From Pholis gunnellus (Eukaryota > Chordata > Actinopteri > Perciformes > Pholidae): a stretch of 64,000 bases of DNA. This document shows positions 40,358-52,787 of this stretch, one piece after another; within the stretch, counting starts at the first letter, position 1; each line of letters starts with the position of its first letter. A program made the position numbers and the translations under genes. Below the pieces are notes generated by a model. It did no database searches. It worked only from the letters and a program-made list of their open reading frames with translations, and was not told the DNA's origin. The DNA lies in assembly GCA_910591455.2 (NCBI GenBank), contig OU342806.1, forward strand, positions 18,753,841-18,817,840, read 5' to 3'.

Positions 40358-41650
40358 CTCATCCAGTTAACTAAAAACCTTTACTGGCAAGTGGGCAGGT
40401 GTATCTCACCGTCAACACACTGGTGACGCATGCCCAATGTGTCGACAGACATTCTTCTATCGGTACATATGAAAGTGAGATACTCATTATGGGTTAAATA
40501 TAGCTTAAGATCAGATCGATGTGCAAATTTAATATTACGCGAGCGCATGGCTTCTTGATCCACAGTGCAGGGTTCTGCAAAAGATAACAGACAATGTTAT
40601 GAATGGGGAATGACTATACAGCATACTGCATACACAATTCTGATAATAACAATATTGTTATATTATTTCATTATAAACCTTTTTAGATTGAAGCTACATA
40701 CGATCTAAAGAAATGCTACACTCTGTGTAATGGCCCTGTATAATTGATATATTCTGTTAATATTAATCAAGCTACTACATGCAAACACTGGAAACCAGAA
40801 TATCACTTTTACGTATATGCAAAATCCTCACAGAATGCCACATGAAAAATGTCTGGGAATTGTTACTTACTTAGACACCTCATCTGTCCAATCCATTCCC
40901 CATTGATGCAGGTTGTGTAAGGCTCACCCTCCATGGTATAGAAATTCTGACAGCGATATTGAACCCTTTCGTTATGGCGGTGTTGGAATCGAAGAGTTTC
41001 TATGGTGTCTCCGTCTGTAAGGATTGGTAACGTCCCACAATCCAAAGGAGCTAAAAGAATGTAAAAAAATAAAAAATAAAAATGAGTCAGTCACAAAAAA
41101 GCCTTTTCATTATTTTCCTCATTGAAGTCTGTGTGTACACACTAGTCTGTGTGTACACACTAGATTGGCGTTAACTGAGCTAAAGTAATACAGTTTAATA
41201 CACAGCTACCTACATGAAGGGTTTATTGTTCAGGGCTCTTAGAGAGGTTTAAATTCAGCTTTTTTAAGTTGAATTCCTGGTGAAACTGACTTTAGTTACA
41301 ATCATTTTTATGAACGACTAAACACAAAGGCTAAGAATCACTTCTATTTACTTGGGAACAAGTGTGTTGAGGCGCACGCCGCCTGGAACACCTGCAACTT
41401 TGCATTGTTCTGTTTTGAAGAAGAGAATCTGTTTAATCAAGAGGTTAAAGCTGCAGCATGCTAGACTTAAGATCAGACTTTTGGGATTTCATGAACTCAA
41501 ATCTGATCAATGATATTTCTGAAAGATTACATCTGTATGCAAATGTGTGTAAATGTATTTGAATTATACAATGATACTGTAGAAGTCGGTGGAGGCATTA
41601 GTCACTAGTGTCTATCTAAGTACATGTTTGTTTTTTATTTAAGAGTCTAT
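40358..41650. repeat. Segmental duplicate of 48516-50103
   Basis: Near-identical over exons SCR19-like and SCR20-like, their intron and flanks. The main difference is that about 300 bp (49513-49817 in the other copy) are missing here at about 41361, which removes most of one SCR exon. Confidence 0.9.
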
Positions 41651-44600
41651 GATTAATAATTGGATCACATGACTTTCATGTGAAAAGGTCTGTTGTCAAA
41701 GCCTCAGCTCTGTTGAGCTTTATAGCGTCTTTGCTGTTTTTCCGGTCTGCAACTTCACTGTTTTACCAACTTAACGTCACTCTCTCAGCTCTCATGGCAT
41801 TGTTTTCTGTGTCAGCAGGCAGCTGAAAGTACGGCAAACATCAGTGCAGTTTATTGTTCTTCTCTAAGCAGAAATATTTTTTTTTTGGTTGGTCTCAAAA
41901 ATGCCTCAATGCTGCTCAGTTTGTACAACTTTAATTCGATTCCTTGCCTCCTCTCCTCGTCCCTTAGTCATCCCACCAGAGGAGAGAGGAGTCGAAGCGA
42001 CACAGGTGTTAATCAAATTGAGACATTCATGCTTTGCGTGTCATTTTAAAGCAACACCAATTAAATATAACATTGGCAGCTGCAACATCTGTCCATGGCA
42101 TGCCCCTTCAACCTGGTCCCCCGTTTTACAACATTGCATTGCCAATTACGTTTTGTAGGACAATTAATTTCTCCTGGATTAAGTTAGTTTTTGTTGTTTC
42201 ACAAATATGTTTCTAATCACACTCTGCAGAAGTCCATGAAGGGAGGAGGTCAGAGTGGATGGGTGGGAGACCACTGTTTGTATCCCGTGTGAAATCAAAT
42301 GTCAATATTCACCTATTTTGATTCACGTCCTGAGCCTCGATACCATAACATGTACATATTTGAAGCCAAACCATTACCCTATACTAAACCTAACAAAGAA
42401 TGTTAGTTTTTTTAATTTGTTTTCAGTTTTATACCTTGGCATACTGGGTGGAGAGTCCACTCTCCATTGTCTTTGCATGTAGTCACTGCTGAGGTGTCCC
42501 GAGCGTTAGAAATCCAGGACTTATTTCTAGGGCTGCAACAACGAATCGATAAAATCGATAAAAATCGATTATCAAAAGAGTTGGCAACGAATTTCATTAT
42601 CGATTCGTTGTGTCACGCGATTATTATGCCACTCAATAAGTCGTGGAGATGTTTGAGTGTTCACAGCAGCCCGGTCGCCTGAACACCGCAGCTCGGAATA
42701 ATGGAATAGGACTCCGGTTCTGTAGCTGACGCTGACTTTCATATCACAGATTGTACTTGTGTTGTGCAAATATAAGACAAGCAAGATGGTCAAGATGCTT
42801 GTAAATATGGCACCTGATTTTGCTTCTTTTTTAATGTGATCACCAGTTATTTCTTTATGTCATGGTGAGGGATGTATAATGGGGTGAACGTGACGTAGCC
42901 TTGTTATTGAGCGTGGAGTACCAGGAAACATTGCATAGATGGATCTTTTTTTTCTTGGTCTACAGAGCAGCGTTGCTTGATTTTCTCTGGAAAAAGGCTG
43001 ATAACTGTTGCAATGAGCACCATAGACTGGGACCGAGGCAGATTAACAGCATATTGAAGTAACTGCATAACTTGGAGAAGGGACTTTTGGTTCCTGATTT
43101 AGTTCCAGAGTTTACTAGCTCTTAGTTCTTACGATTTTTGGTGGAAGACAGCAATTACGGTAAAACTATTTCTTTTCATAAATACATCCTAACTGGAGCA
43201 AAAGCTCCTTCCCCGCTTTCCCATTTAAGGATACAAAATAGGCGACTGTGGCTAAGTGGAGAGCAGGGCCGTTCTTCAATCAGAGGATCCGTGGTTCGAT
43301 CCCCAGCTCCAGCTAGTCGCATATCGATGTGTCCTTGAGCAAGACACTTAACCCCAAAATTGCTCTCGTAGCTACGCCTACGGTGTGTGAATGTGATAGA
43401 ATCTGAATTGTAAGTCGCTTTGGATAAAAGCCTCTGCTAAATGACTGTAATGTAATGTAAAATTACCAGTAATGCCTTCACAAAGTGGATTTGGATTCCA
43501 TCCATCTCTGGTGCATTTGGCCAAGGTAGCACCATCTGTCATCTTGTAGCCCGTCCCACACGAATATGTTGCAGTCTCACCCAATGTTATTCGTTCCCAC
43601 CGTCCAACACTCCAGCGATTCACATGCTGCGGTTTATGATTACTGCATCTAACCTCTAGAAGAAGAGAAAGACTTGCGTGACTTAAGTAATAAAGATAAG
43701 ATCGATCATCATCATCATCATCACAAATGAATGAACCACACACACACACAATAATGAACAGCAATCTCATAATCTGTGTCTGGCACTAAGCCCATGTAGT
43801 TTTATACCTTGGCATACTGGGCGGAGAGTCCACTCTCCATCCTCTTTGCATGTAGTCACTGCTGAGGTGTCCCGAGCGCTAGAAATCCAGGACTTATCTC
43901 CACAAATGACTGTCAGTGTGTCACCAGGTGAAAACACATTTTTGGAAGGAGGATAATACCTGGTTCCCTCCAGTAGGTGCAGTCTACATCCTATTGCTTC
44001 ATTTGTTGGGAAATTAAGCATATTATCTGTTAGCACCAATTTTCCCTTGTCAGTGTGATATAACCATCAAACTGGATGACTCAGTTTATACTTACGTTCA
44101 CATGCAGGTGTGGGGCTCCACTCTGCTCTAATTCCATGTTTGATGCATCTTGAAGGTCTGTCTTCAGTGCGTTTGTAAGCGGCATTACAACTAAACTGCA
44201 GGATCTCCTCTTCATTGTACTCTTGATTATTTCCAGGCACAAAACCATTTTCAATCGTGGGTACTGGACATGCTATCGCTGTTGGAAAAAAAATATATAT
44301 CATTTTTTTCATAAAAAGGGGGATGCACAGTAATCACTTATTGACCTTACTCTAGAGTAAAATAATATCTGAAACATTCAGTTGGGAGGTATTTTTGGTT
44401 CTCACATTCTCATATCGCCAGACCAAATCCCAAACTTTTCAAAGGGGAGCTATCAGCGGGTTATCAACATGTGATGTAGCGCTGAGCGACCAGTGACCAT
44501 CACAGCGCAGTAGTAACAGCCAATCACAGCACAGAAGGGCGAGACGTGGTGCAAAGTAGGTAGAAAAACGATGATGCCCAAATGACAGACGACAGCCGGG

Positions 44601-46809
44601 AGAGTTGAGCTGCTATATTATGAGTTGTTATATTAAACTTTTTGTCAAAACCAGTCGAAAATACGGCAAACATCAGTGCAGTTTAAAGAGTCTTCCTAAT
44701 TGGCCCGGCACATCCCATGGTGGGTTATGTTTGTATTTGTGTGTTTCTGCCTTCCCCTTTGCCTATACTTTCACCCTTTTACTAAAAAGGAAGAACTTCT
44801 GCTTCATTTTGGAAAGCCTGCTGTACCTTTGCATTTTGGAATCTGTCCACGCCACTCTCCATTTTCATCACAATACATTTCTTGTGACCCAGACAGGATT
44901 TCAGAGTGGGACTTGCAGCTGAATCGAACTACATTGCCATGGGTTGCTTCCTCTGGGTTCCCAATCACCTGGACATTGTCGTCCACATGAATCACTGGGC
45001 ACTGTTGGGCTGGAAGGAAAACAAATAAATCATAAATTGGATGACCAAAAAACGTTCAAATGTTTCGACCTTTAAGCACGTAAGAAATAAAGTTCTTCAA
45101 TATTTCCTGACACAGTGACAGTTCCCCTCGTATGTAAGGTACTGAACGACACAACAAACTTTTCAAATGTAAATGAAAAAATATACTGTTTTATTGACAG
45201 GTTTCTCTACTGCACTTTTATTTTATTTGTTGCATTTGAGCAACTTACAACTTATTACTACACTGTAACTGTAATTTTGGTACATTCTATTGTATTCTAT
45301 TTTATTTGCTGTATTATTTTGTATTTAATATAATATTTAAAAACTTTTTCATTGCTTATCGTGTTTGAATGTCATTCTTAATGCTTTTTTGCCAACGTAA
45401 AGCACTCTGAATTGTCACTTTGTTTGAAAAGAGCTATAAAACTGATTTGCATGATCAGACTGAAAAAAACTGTTTTATGCTCATAAGTCAACCGATCCAA
45501 GTACCACGACTTTGTTCATGAAGTGGCATCAAATTGAGACCTGAGCTGTGTTTGGAATATTATGAAAATGTTACTAGGTCGAACCTCAACAAATTGCAAT
45601 CAGAAAAAAATGACTTTTTTAAACATGAAAACATTTGCCATTACATTTACGTAATGAAGGGCATGTCTAAGAGAGACGTGACTTTTCCCCCTAAAGAGAA
45701 TCTAAAATGGAAATGGGTCTTTTAGATATATTATTTGCAGTTACCCATTACCTGTAATCTTGCTACACAATGTAACACACCCAGGGGTCAACAACAACAA
45801 CAACAACAATGTTCATTCTGTTGGTGGTGAAAGTGTCGAACAGAAAGCCATTCCACTTACGGGAGCAGGATTCCTGTTGGACTGCCAGCCAGCCCTCACT
45901 CGTGCAAACATATCTGATAGTTGACCCGGATGTATTGTAACCAAGTTCACAAGTGAAATGTATCACATGTCCTCCTTGGTAATCACTTCTTTTGGTCTCT
46001 TCTGAAATGTTGGCATGAGGAACATCTGGGAGCGTGAAGCATTCTAACAAAGAACATCAAAGGGAAAGAGGATGAGATTACACACATTGTCACATATGGC
46101 GCATGTACAGTACTGCCAAAAACGTGTAGGGTTGACTCATCCGAAGTTATTTTCAGCTGCATGTAACACATATGACAATAGAAAATAAAATAAAATGACC
46201 ACAACACTGAGGGGCTAACAATAAAGCAAAGAAAAATGGAAGTTATCGACGTTGAAAAGAAAATGTAAGGAAGGACGGCACAGAAAAACTGGCCTCTCCT
46301 CAAACTGCAGCACTTTTGAACTAGTGAGTGTTGATGAAATATGTGTACACAAACATGGCCATTTGAAAATTCACACATCAGATACCAATATAACGTACAG
46401 GTTATTCTTCTCATATCTATGAGTCACATCTACAAAAAAGAAAAATAACCTTTATTGGGTGCCGTTACTTTTTATAATCCCCAAATGCCAATTTTTAGAG
46501 TTAAATGGAAACATCAGAATATAAATATTTCTAAGTATACAAATCTAATATTGAGAGAGAAAATAATTGTGCCCCTTCACAAAAGCTCTTCCAGTCTTAA
46601 GGAAATACCACAAATCGAAACATGCAATTCACAAAGACGTCTTTCTCCTCTCTTTGCATAAATCCTTAGTTTAAGCTAAACGCTGTTTCTCCACAAAGCT
46701 AAATCACAACACTTCAGGAATGAAAAAACTCCTACTTACCAATCTGTGATGAAGAAACTTCCACATTACCCCCCAGTTGGAAAAACAGAAGGATTACAGA
46801 CAACAGCAT
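40381..46809 (-). CDS. Mosaic complement factor-H-related protein, 7 SCRs predicted
   Basis: Proposed minus-strand exons: 46740-46809 (signal peptide, MLLSVILLFFQLGG), 45861-46043 (SCR1), 44827-45009, 44096-44278, 43808-43990, 43467-43655, 40871-41050 and 40381-40574. They sum to 1,365 nt, or 454 residues. All exons are phase 1 and each SCR has the four-Cys/Trp pattern. SCR1 matches SCR1 of the gene at 48540-52787. The next four match SCR3-6 of the gene at 54890-61574. The last two match mammalian factor H SCR19 (VQYRCQNFYTMEG) and SCR20 (EPCTVDQEAMRSRN, TCQ then stop). SCR2 is absent. Two dead SCR exon pieces lie between 43.4 and 41.05 kb and must be skipped; phase 1 keeps the frame. It should be secreted and bind C3b or host surfaces. 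It could also be an unexpressed pseudogene. Confidence 0.7.
41361..41408 (-). pseudogene. Truncated SCR exon in the mosaic gene
   Basis: The acceptor side and first 16 codons (QCKVAGVPGGVRLNT) match the exon at 49680-49865. The rest, including two cysteines, the Trp and the donor, is deleted. Read on, the frame meets TAA within a few codons. It cannot be a normal internal exon. Confidence 0.85.
42435..42524 (-). pseudogene. Half SCR5-like exon cut by a hAT-like element
   Basis: Ninety nt code the second half of an SCR (KSWISNARDTSAVTTCKDN and on to VCQG), close to the exon at 43808-43990, and still carry the donor GTATAAA. Upstream in reading direction the homology stops at 42524/42528, where hAT-like sequence begins. 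The first half of the domain and the acceptor are gone. Confidence 0.85.
42527..42735. mobile_element. hAT-like transposon end fragment
   Basis: The segment begins TAGGGCTGCAACAACGAATC, the typical hAT terminal word, followed by ATCGATTAT repeats (TCGATAAAATCGATAAAAATCG). Only one end is visible, so it is truncated. It lies against the broken SCR exon at 42435-42524. Confidence 0.7.
42735..45147. repeat. Segmental duplicate of 58090-60577
   Basis: Four SCR exons, their introns and a SINE match the cfh-like gene almost base for base. The upper breakpoint is sharp: both copies share GTAAGGTACTGAACGA, then diverge at 45147/60576. Small deletions in this copy remove about 50 bp near 42752 and 22 bp at 43478. 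Confidence 0.92.
43241..43462 (+). repeat. tRNA-derived SINE (copy in mosaic gene)
   Basis: It has a tRNA-like head with GGCGACTGTGGCTAAGTGG and a B-box GGTTCGATCCCC at about 43292-43303. The body is AGCAAGACACTTAACCCC, and the tail CTTTGGATAAAAGC ends in TAATG repeats. It sits antisense in an intron, with its tail 1-4 bp from the SCR donor used by the mosaic gene. Confidence 0.8.
45180..45520. repeat. Repeat shared with 53690-54070
   Basis: Both stretches read TTTTATTGACAGGTTTCTCT, a long T-rich middle, GCCAACGTAAAGCACTCTGA, and then GTCAACCG. Here it lies 3' of SCR1 of the mosaic gene. At 53.7-54.1 kb it lies 5' of the signal-peptide exon of the six-SCR gene. Confidence 0.8.
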
Positions 46810-48410
46810 GGTCTCTAGACAAGCGTTTCCTGAGCAGATTTCCTGCGTGTTTGAGTTTTCAGGGAGCAATAAGGTTCACAACATGGACTGTCCAGTGGGA
46901 TTGTCCAACGCATGTCCCATTGCAACACACAAACACAAACTGTTTGCGTCACTGGACGTTCTAGAAATGCTTACGTACAGCATCCTTTATGTATACTATG
47001 CATGATAGTTTATGTCGTTTGAATAAATGTACAGTTTTAAATTCTAATAAAGACTTTGGCTCGCGATTAGAGAGTGCTGCCTAGATTATGCTCAGCAGCA
47101 ATGTTTGACCAATTCAGGAAGTGAGATGTTCTGCAGAGAAGTCCTATGGAGGAAGTCAGGATGGGAGGTTGGGCGAACAAAGCACAGGACCTTAATACTG
47201 GAGACCGGGCTTTCCATCCTGTGTTTCACATGTTGTTGGGTTTAGGCGACTAAATCATGGTTCGGCAAAATGCTTTATAAATCTTACGAAAGACCAAAAC
47301 TAACAATAAAGAAAAGTGGCACACGTTTGTTTGGCTGACGCATATTTCAAACTATTATTAGGTTTTCCTGATTGTATATTTTCAGAATCATCTTTATTGA
47401 CCAATAACACATGCACCTCTCTAAAAATACCTACACAGAAATGGAAACAACAGCGAGGGACAAGGACAACAAAACGATGGATAAAGGTAAAGAAAAGAAC
47501 AGATTATGTACACAAGTAGTGAAAAATAGGTGTAAATATAAATATCCTATAAATATATATAAAAAGCACCCATGACCAAAACTATTTTTAAATCAAGTGT
47601 TCTCTAAGTTGTAAACAAAGCACATGGACTGGATGATTATGTACAGTATGTACATGTAAAGATGTCTATATACTGTATATTTATATGTTTATCTGTCCAG
47701 CACCTAGCACTTATCGTCTGGCTCTTCATGCTTTTGTGTAAACCTTTCTGTATATGTGTTGGTAGAAGCACGCTTATAGGTCTATAATAGTGAAATGATG
47801 ACAGGATGACATGCATATCGAATAAACTGCTTCATTTTAAGTTTAATGTGACGTTAAGAGTGAAGTTTGCCTCCAGCAGCAGATCAAGTTTACTTTCTGA
47901 AACTGACTTCTGACATGAATTATTAAAGTCAGCACGTTGAAAGCTGTAGACTGAACATTAAGCTTTGTTCTCATAATAAACTATTTAAAGTGTAATACAG
48001 TAAATATACAAGCAAATATTAGTTTTCACCAAACTTTATTACCGTGTTGTGATTTACAATATTCATTTCACTTTTCCCTGGCGAACATCACTAAATGTCA
48101 ACATGTGATACAAAGTAATGGAAACATACATTCCTGTCCCATCTACCCATATTCAATCAGCTACATGTTGCACATGTCATCAAATTCTTTCTACTCACTA
48201 CAAACTACCAAAATAAGCCCCCAGAAAAAATAAACCTAACCCCATAAAAGTACAAATTATACTCACTGGCATTGCCACTCAGAGGGCCTGAACATAAAGG
48301 ATGGATAGAGAAAATATCTTGAACTTGAACCTTCCTTTAAGCACATAAAGATGGGACGAACAGACCTGAGTCTCATCACACAAGTCGAGGCAGAAAACAA
48401 GGGAAAATAT
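46810..48410. other. Intergenic spacer upstream of the mosaic gene
   Basis: No gene is seen. The first 200 bp upstream of the signal-peptide exon share words with the region above 52787 (ACATGGACTG, GTGGGATTG), so the two promoters have a common origin but have diverged. Confidence 0.5.
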
Positions 48411-48414
48411 ACGT

Positions 48415-48420
48415 TTTATT
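48415..48420 (-). other. Polyadenylation signal of the six-SCR gene
   Basis: AATAAA on the minus strand lies about 120 bp beyond the stop codon at 48540-48542. Confidence 0.6.
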
Positions 48421-48515
48421 AAAATGACCACACAGAGCACTGCAGCATGGACACTGGATCAGGATATCACTGGTCTAACTCTTTACTTTGGTTGTCCACC
48501 CGGCTCATGTTTATA

Positions 48516-50103
48516 TCTCATCCAGTTAACTAAAAACCTTTACTGGCAAGTGGGCAGGTGTATCTCACCGTCAACACACTGGTAACGCATGCCCGATGTG
48601 TCGACAGACATTCTTCTATCGGTACATATGAAAGTGATATTATCATTATGGGTTGAATATAGCTTAGTATCATGTCGATATGCAAATTTAATATTACGCG
48701 AGCGCATGGCTTCTTTATCCACAGTGCAGGGTTCTGCAAAAGATAACAGACAATTGTATGAATGAGGAATGACTATACAGCATACTGCATACACAATTCT
48801 GACAATAACAATATTGTTATATTATTTCATTATAAACCTTTTTAGATTGAAGCTACATACGATCTAAAGAAATGCTGCACTCTGTGTAATGGCCCTGTAT
48901 AATTGATATATTCTGTTAATATTAATCAAGCTACTACATGCAAACACTGGAGACCAGAATATCACTTTTACGTATGCAAAATCCTCACAGAATGCCACAT
49001 GAAAAATGTCTGGGAATTAATACTTACTTAGACACCTCATCTGTCCAATCCATTCCCCATTGATGCAGGTTGTGAAAGGCTCACCCTCCATGGTATAGTA
49101 ATTCTGACAGCGATATTGAACCCTTTCGTTATGGCGGTGTTGTAATCGAAGAGTTTCTATGGTGTCTCCGTCTGTAAGGGATGGTGATCTCCCACAATCC
49201 AAAGGAGCTAAAAGAATGTAAAAAAACACAAAAATAAAAAGTAATGAGTTGGTCCAGAAAAAGTTATTTCTGTCTTTTTCTTATTGAAGTCTGTGTGTAC
49301 ACACTGCCAGTTTATTGGCGTTAACCGAGCAAAAACTAAAACAGTTTAATACACAGCTACCTACATGAAGGGTTTACTGTTCAGGGCTCTTAGAGAGGTT
49401 TTAATTCAGCTTTTTTAAGTTGAATTCCTGGTGAAACTGACTTTAGTTACAATCATTTTTATGAATGACTAAACACAAAGGCTAAGAATCACTTCTATTT
49501 ACTTGGGAACAAAATAGCAGCACAAAGATAATATGTATCAGGGCAGGGTAAACCGAGCACATCAAGCACTCTAAGATTGCTGTGCACTGTGGGAGACAAC
49601 TGACAATTGGGTCATGGATCATCTTTTCCCATCATTTCCTTAGACATGGAGCATGGGGAGAAGAAAAGTATTGATTTACCTCCACATGTTGGGAAGGGAT
49701 CACTCCACTGTCCGCCTGCTAAACACTCAACTACTGCCTTCCCTCGAAGCGTGTCTTTAGGATTGATGCAATCAAAACTCAACTGTTCTCCTGGTCTTAG
49801 TTGATTGTCTGGTACAGGTGTGTTGAGGCGCACGCCGCCTGGAACACCTGCAACTTTGCATTGTTCTGTTTTGAAGAAGAGAATCTGTTTAATCAAGAGG
49901 TTAAAGCTGCAGCATGCTAGACTTAAGATCAGACTTTTGGGATTTCATGAACCCAAATCTGATCAATGATATTTCTGAAAGATTACATCTGTATGCAAAT
50001 GTATTATGTATTTGAATTATACAAAGATACTGTAGAAGTCGGTGGAGGCATTAGTCACTAGTGTCTATCTAAGTACATGTTTGTTTTTCATTTAAGAGTC
50101 TAT
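48516..50103. repeat. Segmental duplicate of 40358-41650 (intact copy)
   Basis: This is the copy with the complete SCR4 exon. Similarity to the mosaic gene region is near-complete outside the 300-bp deletion there. Confidence 0.9.
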
Positions 50104-52787
50104 AAAAATGCCTTTAAGTTTCCGTTTTAGCTTTTACCTGTATTGTAACATGATCTATAATTAAAAATGATTACATAAATATTGTTTACATCATTATTAT
50201 TTTCATCTTAAAGGCTTTACCTTCACAAGTGGGGAATGGCTTATCCCACTGTCCATCTTTACCACATATCAGCACTGAACTGCCATTCAGACGTTTCCCA
50301 GGACCGTCACAGCCGAACGTGAGGAAGCGGTCAGGAAGTATGGAACCGTCATTTTCTGGTAAACCTTTTACCGTAACACCTTCATCTACGGGCGGGAGCT
50401 CGCAGCTCAAAGCTGAGTAAACACAATGGGTCAATGAAGGGAAAGAAGTGGGAGGACGTTGTGTTTTTTAGCATAAATTTTTTTAATGATGTCCTCATTG
50501 TTATTTAACATAGAAACACAGGACTCCTACAGATAATGTAACGACCCTGGATAGTTATGTCGTGACCAACAATTGAATTCATTTTAGCTTTATTTCTGAA
50601 AAATCACGTTTTTGGTATAAATTTGGTTAAATACGGTACCACTGAGCGGTTGCCATATAGAAGCCAGTGAGAGGTTTGAACCACAATTCAAAAAGCTTTG
50701 GTGTTGCAGTTTTGAAGAAAACACAGCACCATAGTTGCTGAATTCATCCAGAATTGACCCATGAAATCAAAAGTGAATTATTTGAAGCTGCAGATTTTTT
50801 AATTATTTTTCCCCAAAGCGTAATCTTCCACCAGCCGTTGAGGCACATAAGAGTGAGGGGAGCTTTCTTGCCAAAATGCACCTTGGGAGTTGTAATTAAC
50901 CCCTACCTAAAAATGTTTTAATATACACAGGTTTGTACAATTGACTTTTCATCAAACCAGAACCAGATATTTGAATATGCGGCCATTAATCTATTGTTCG
51001 AATGATTCAGCCGGGAGAGTTTCATGCCGATCATACGCCATAGAAGTGCTTCAACTGTGAGTCATGTATCAATGTCTATGATGTCAAAATGAATGGGAGT
51101 TTTCTCTTAATAAAAGCTTTCTTTGAACAAAATTGCTGCTGTGTTGTTACCAAGACTTACGTTCACATATTGGCACATGATTGGTCCATTTGGCCAGCCC
51201 ACAAGTCCTGGTGTCATCCTTACTCACCATTTGATATCTACAAAGAACAATACGTTAGTGTTCATCATCAATGATCAAGCAGAGAAAAACAATGTGCCAG
51301 GCTGATAGCTCTTTTTGTGTTGTCTTATACACCATTAAAAAATAGTGATGCCGCGTCCGTAACACTTTATTTTAACCCAATAATTTATAAGCAGAATATA
51401 AACAAGTAATACATAGCTTATAACACACTATCATGTAGTTGTAAGCACATATGGAAACTTTTCTTTGCTTTTAGAAATACATTTGTCTCAATAACTCCTC
51501 ATGTGAAACCTGTAGCTGCTGCACCAGATTGACAATATATTACAATGACATATATAATCTAATATACATATAATCATATAAAACATTGACAATTATTAAA
51601 AACATTAAAAAAAATGCCCTCATATCTGCTTACATCTACATTATACTGTGCTTTAAATAAAGAATTGTCTAGATATTATAGGTTTCTATTATGTCTATGT
51701 TTTTATGAATCATTCCAAATGCACATACCCTTCATTACAAAAGTATTTGATTTCGGCACCAAATACAAACTCTTCACCCTTGGTAATTTGATAATAGCCA
51801 TTGGGAGTTTCATCAGGAAGTTCACATGGCTTTACTGAAAGAAAAACAAAAAAAAGAGATCATTCCTCAACCAAACATTTTCTAACGGGATTTTTCAAAT
51901 CCTGTTTTGAATGTTATCATTTCACGCTTCTTTGATGAATTTGAGTTGAAAGCGCGAGTAAACTGACAGTGACGTGATTTTGTTTCAACTTTGTTTGTTG
52001 AATAATAACACTTCATTGTGCAAGCATTGTGTTGCCCAAAACATAAAGCAGCATATTTCAACTCTCAGTACCATCTGATTAATAACAGTTAAGTTATGTG
52101 ATAAATTATTCAGACATTTCCCAAATAATAGCATGAAAATATGTAATTAAGTAACAAGACAATTAATTGCATGCAATAATCCGTCAAAAATCAGTCAAAC
52201 AAGATTTTAGAAGAAAAGATAATGAATTCCAGCATATGAAAGGATTCACATTTCACTCAAAAAGGAAAGAAACAAAGAGTCGAGCAGAAAGACATTTAAC
52301 TCACAGTAGCACAGTCCTTGACGGACTGCCAACCAGCCTCTGTTTGAACTACATACATAAGTGATGGTTGGACCTGATATATAACCAGTATCACAAGTGA
52401 AATGTATCTCGCTTCCCACTTGGTACTCATCCTGTTTGGTGTCTTCTGACACATGGGAGTGAGGAACATCTGGGAGCTTTGAACATGCTAACAAGCAGCA
52501 ACATGTGAAGAAAAGAGGAAATTGGTCTTCTCAACAGTTGTATACGAAAGACGCCAGTCAGCGTCATATCACAACATGTGAATCAAAAGATCTTTAACTA
52601 TGTGGCTGGGAAAAAACACAACTGTGACTATACTGTAAATAAGCCAACCACAACACACATACTTCAGATCCCGCTTCTTTGAACTTAACAACCATTTGCA
52701 CTTTGCGAGTGTCTTACCATTCTGTGATAAAGAGACGTCCACGTTCCTCCACAGTTGGAGAAAGAGAAAGATGAAAGACAATTGCAT
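48540..52787 (-). CDS. Complement factor-H-related protein, 6 SCRs
   Basis: Minus-strand exons: 52718-52787 (signal peptide, MQLSFIFLFLQLWRN), 52305-52487 (SCR1), 51729-51834 plus 51161-51237 (SCR2, split by an intron), 50221-50412 (SCR3), 49680-49865 (SCR4), 49028-49207 (SCR5) and 48540-48733 (SCR6). They sum to 1,188 nt, or 395 residues. All SCR boundaries are phase 1. The split of SCR2 after KYFCNEG, resuming YQMVSK, matches the cfh-like gene and mammalian CFH. SCR5 and SCR6 resemble factor H SCR19 and SCR20, which bind C3d and host glycans in mammals. The product should be secreted. It resembles the short fish factor-H-like and human CFHR proteins, but I give no symbol because orthology is unclear. 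Confidence 0.87.

Noticed and set aside
43138..43338. 66-codon frame repeated at 58541-58741
   Set aside because: It spans the duplicated intron and SINE head, not a gene.
44700..44990. 96-codon plus-strand frame, also at 60127-60417
   Set aside because: It is antisense to the SCR3-type exon; its presence in both places is explained by the segmental duplication.
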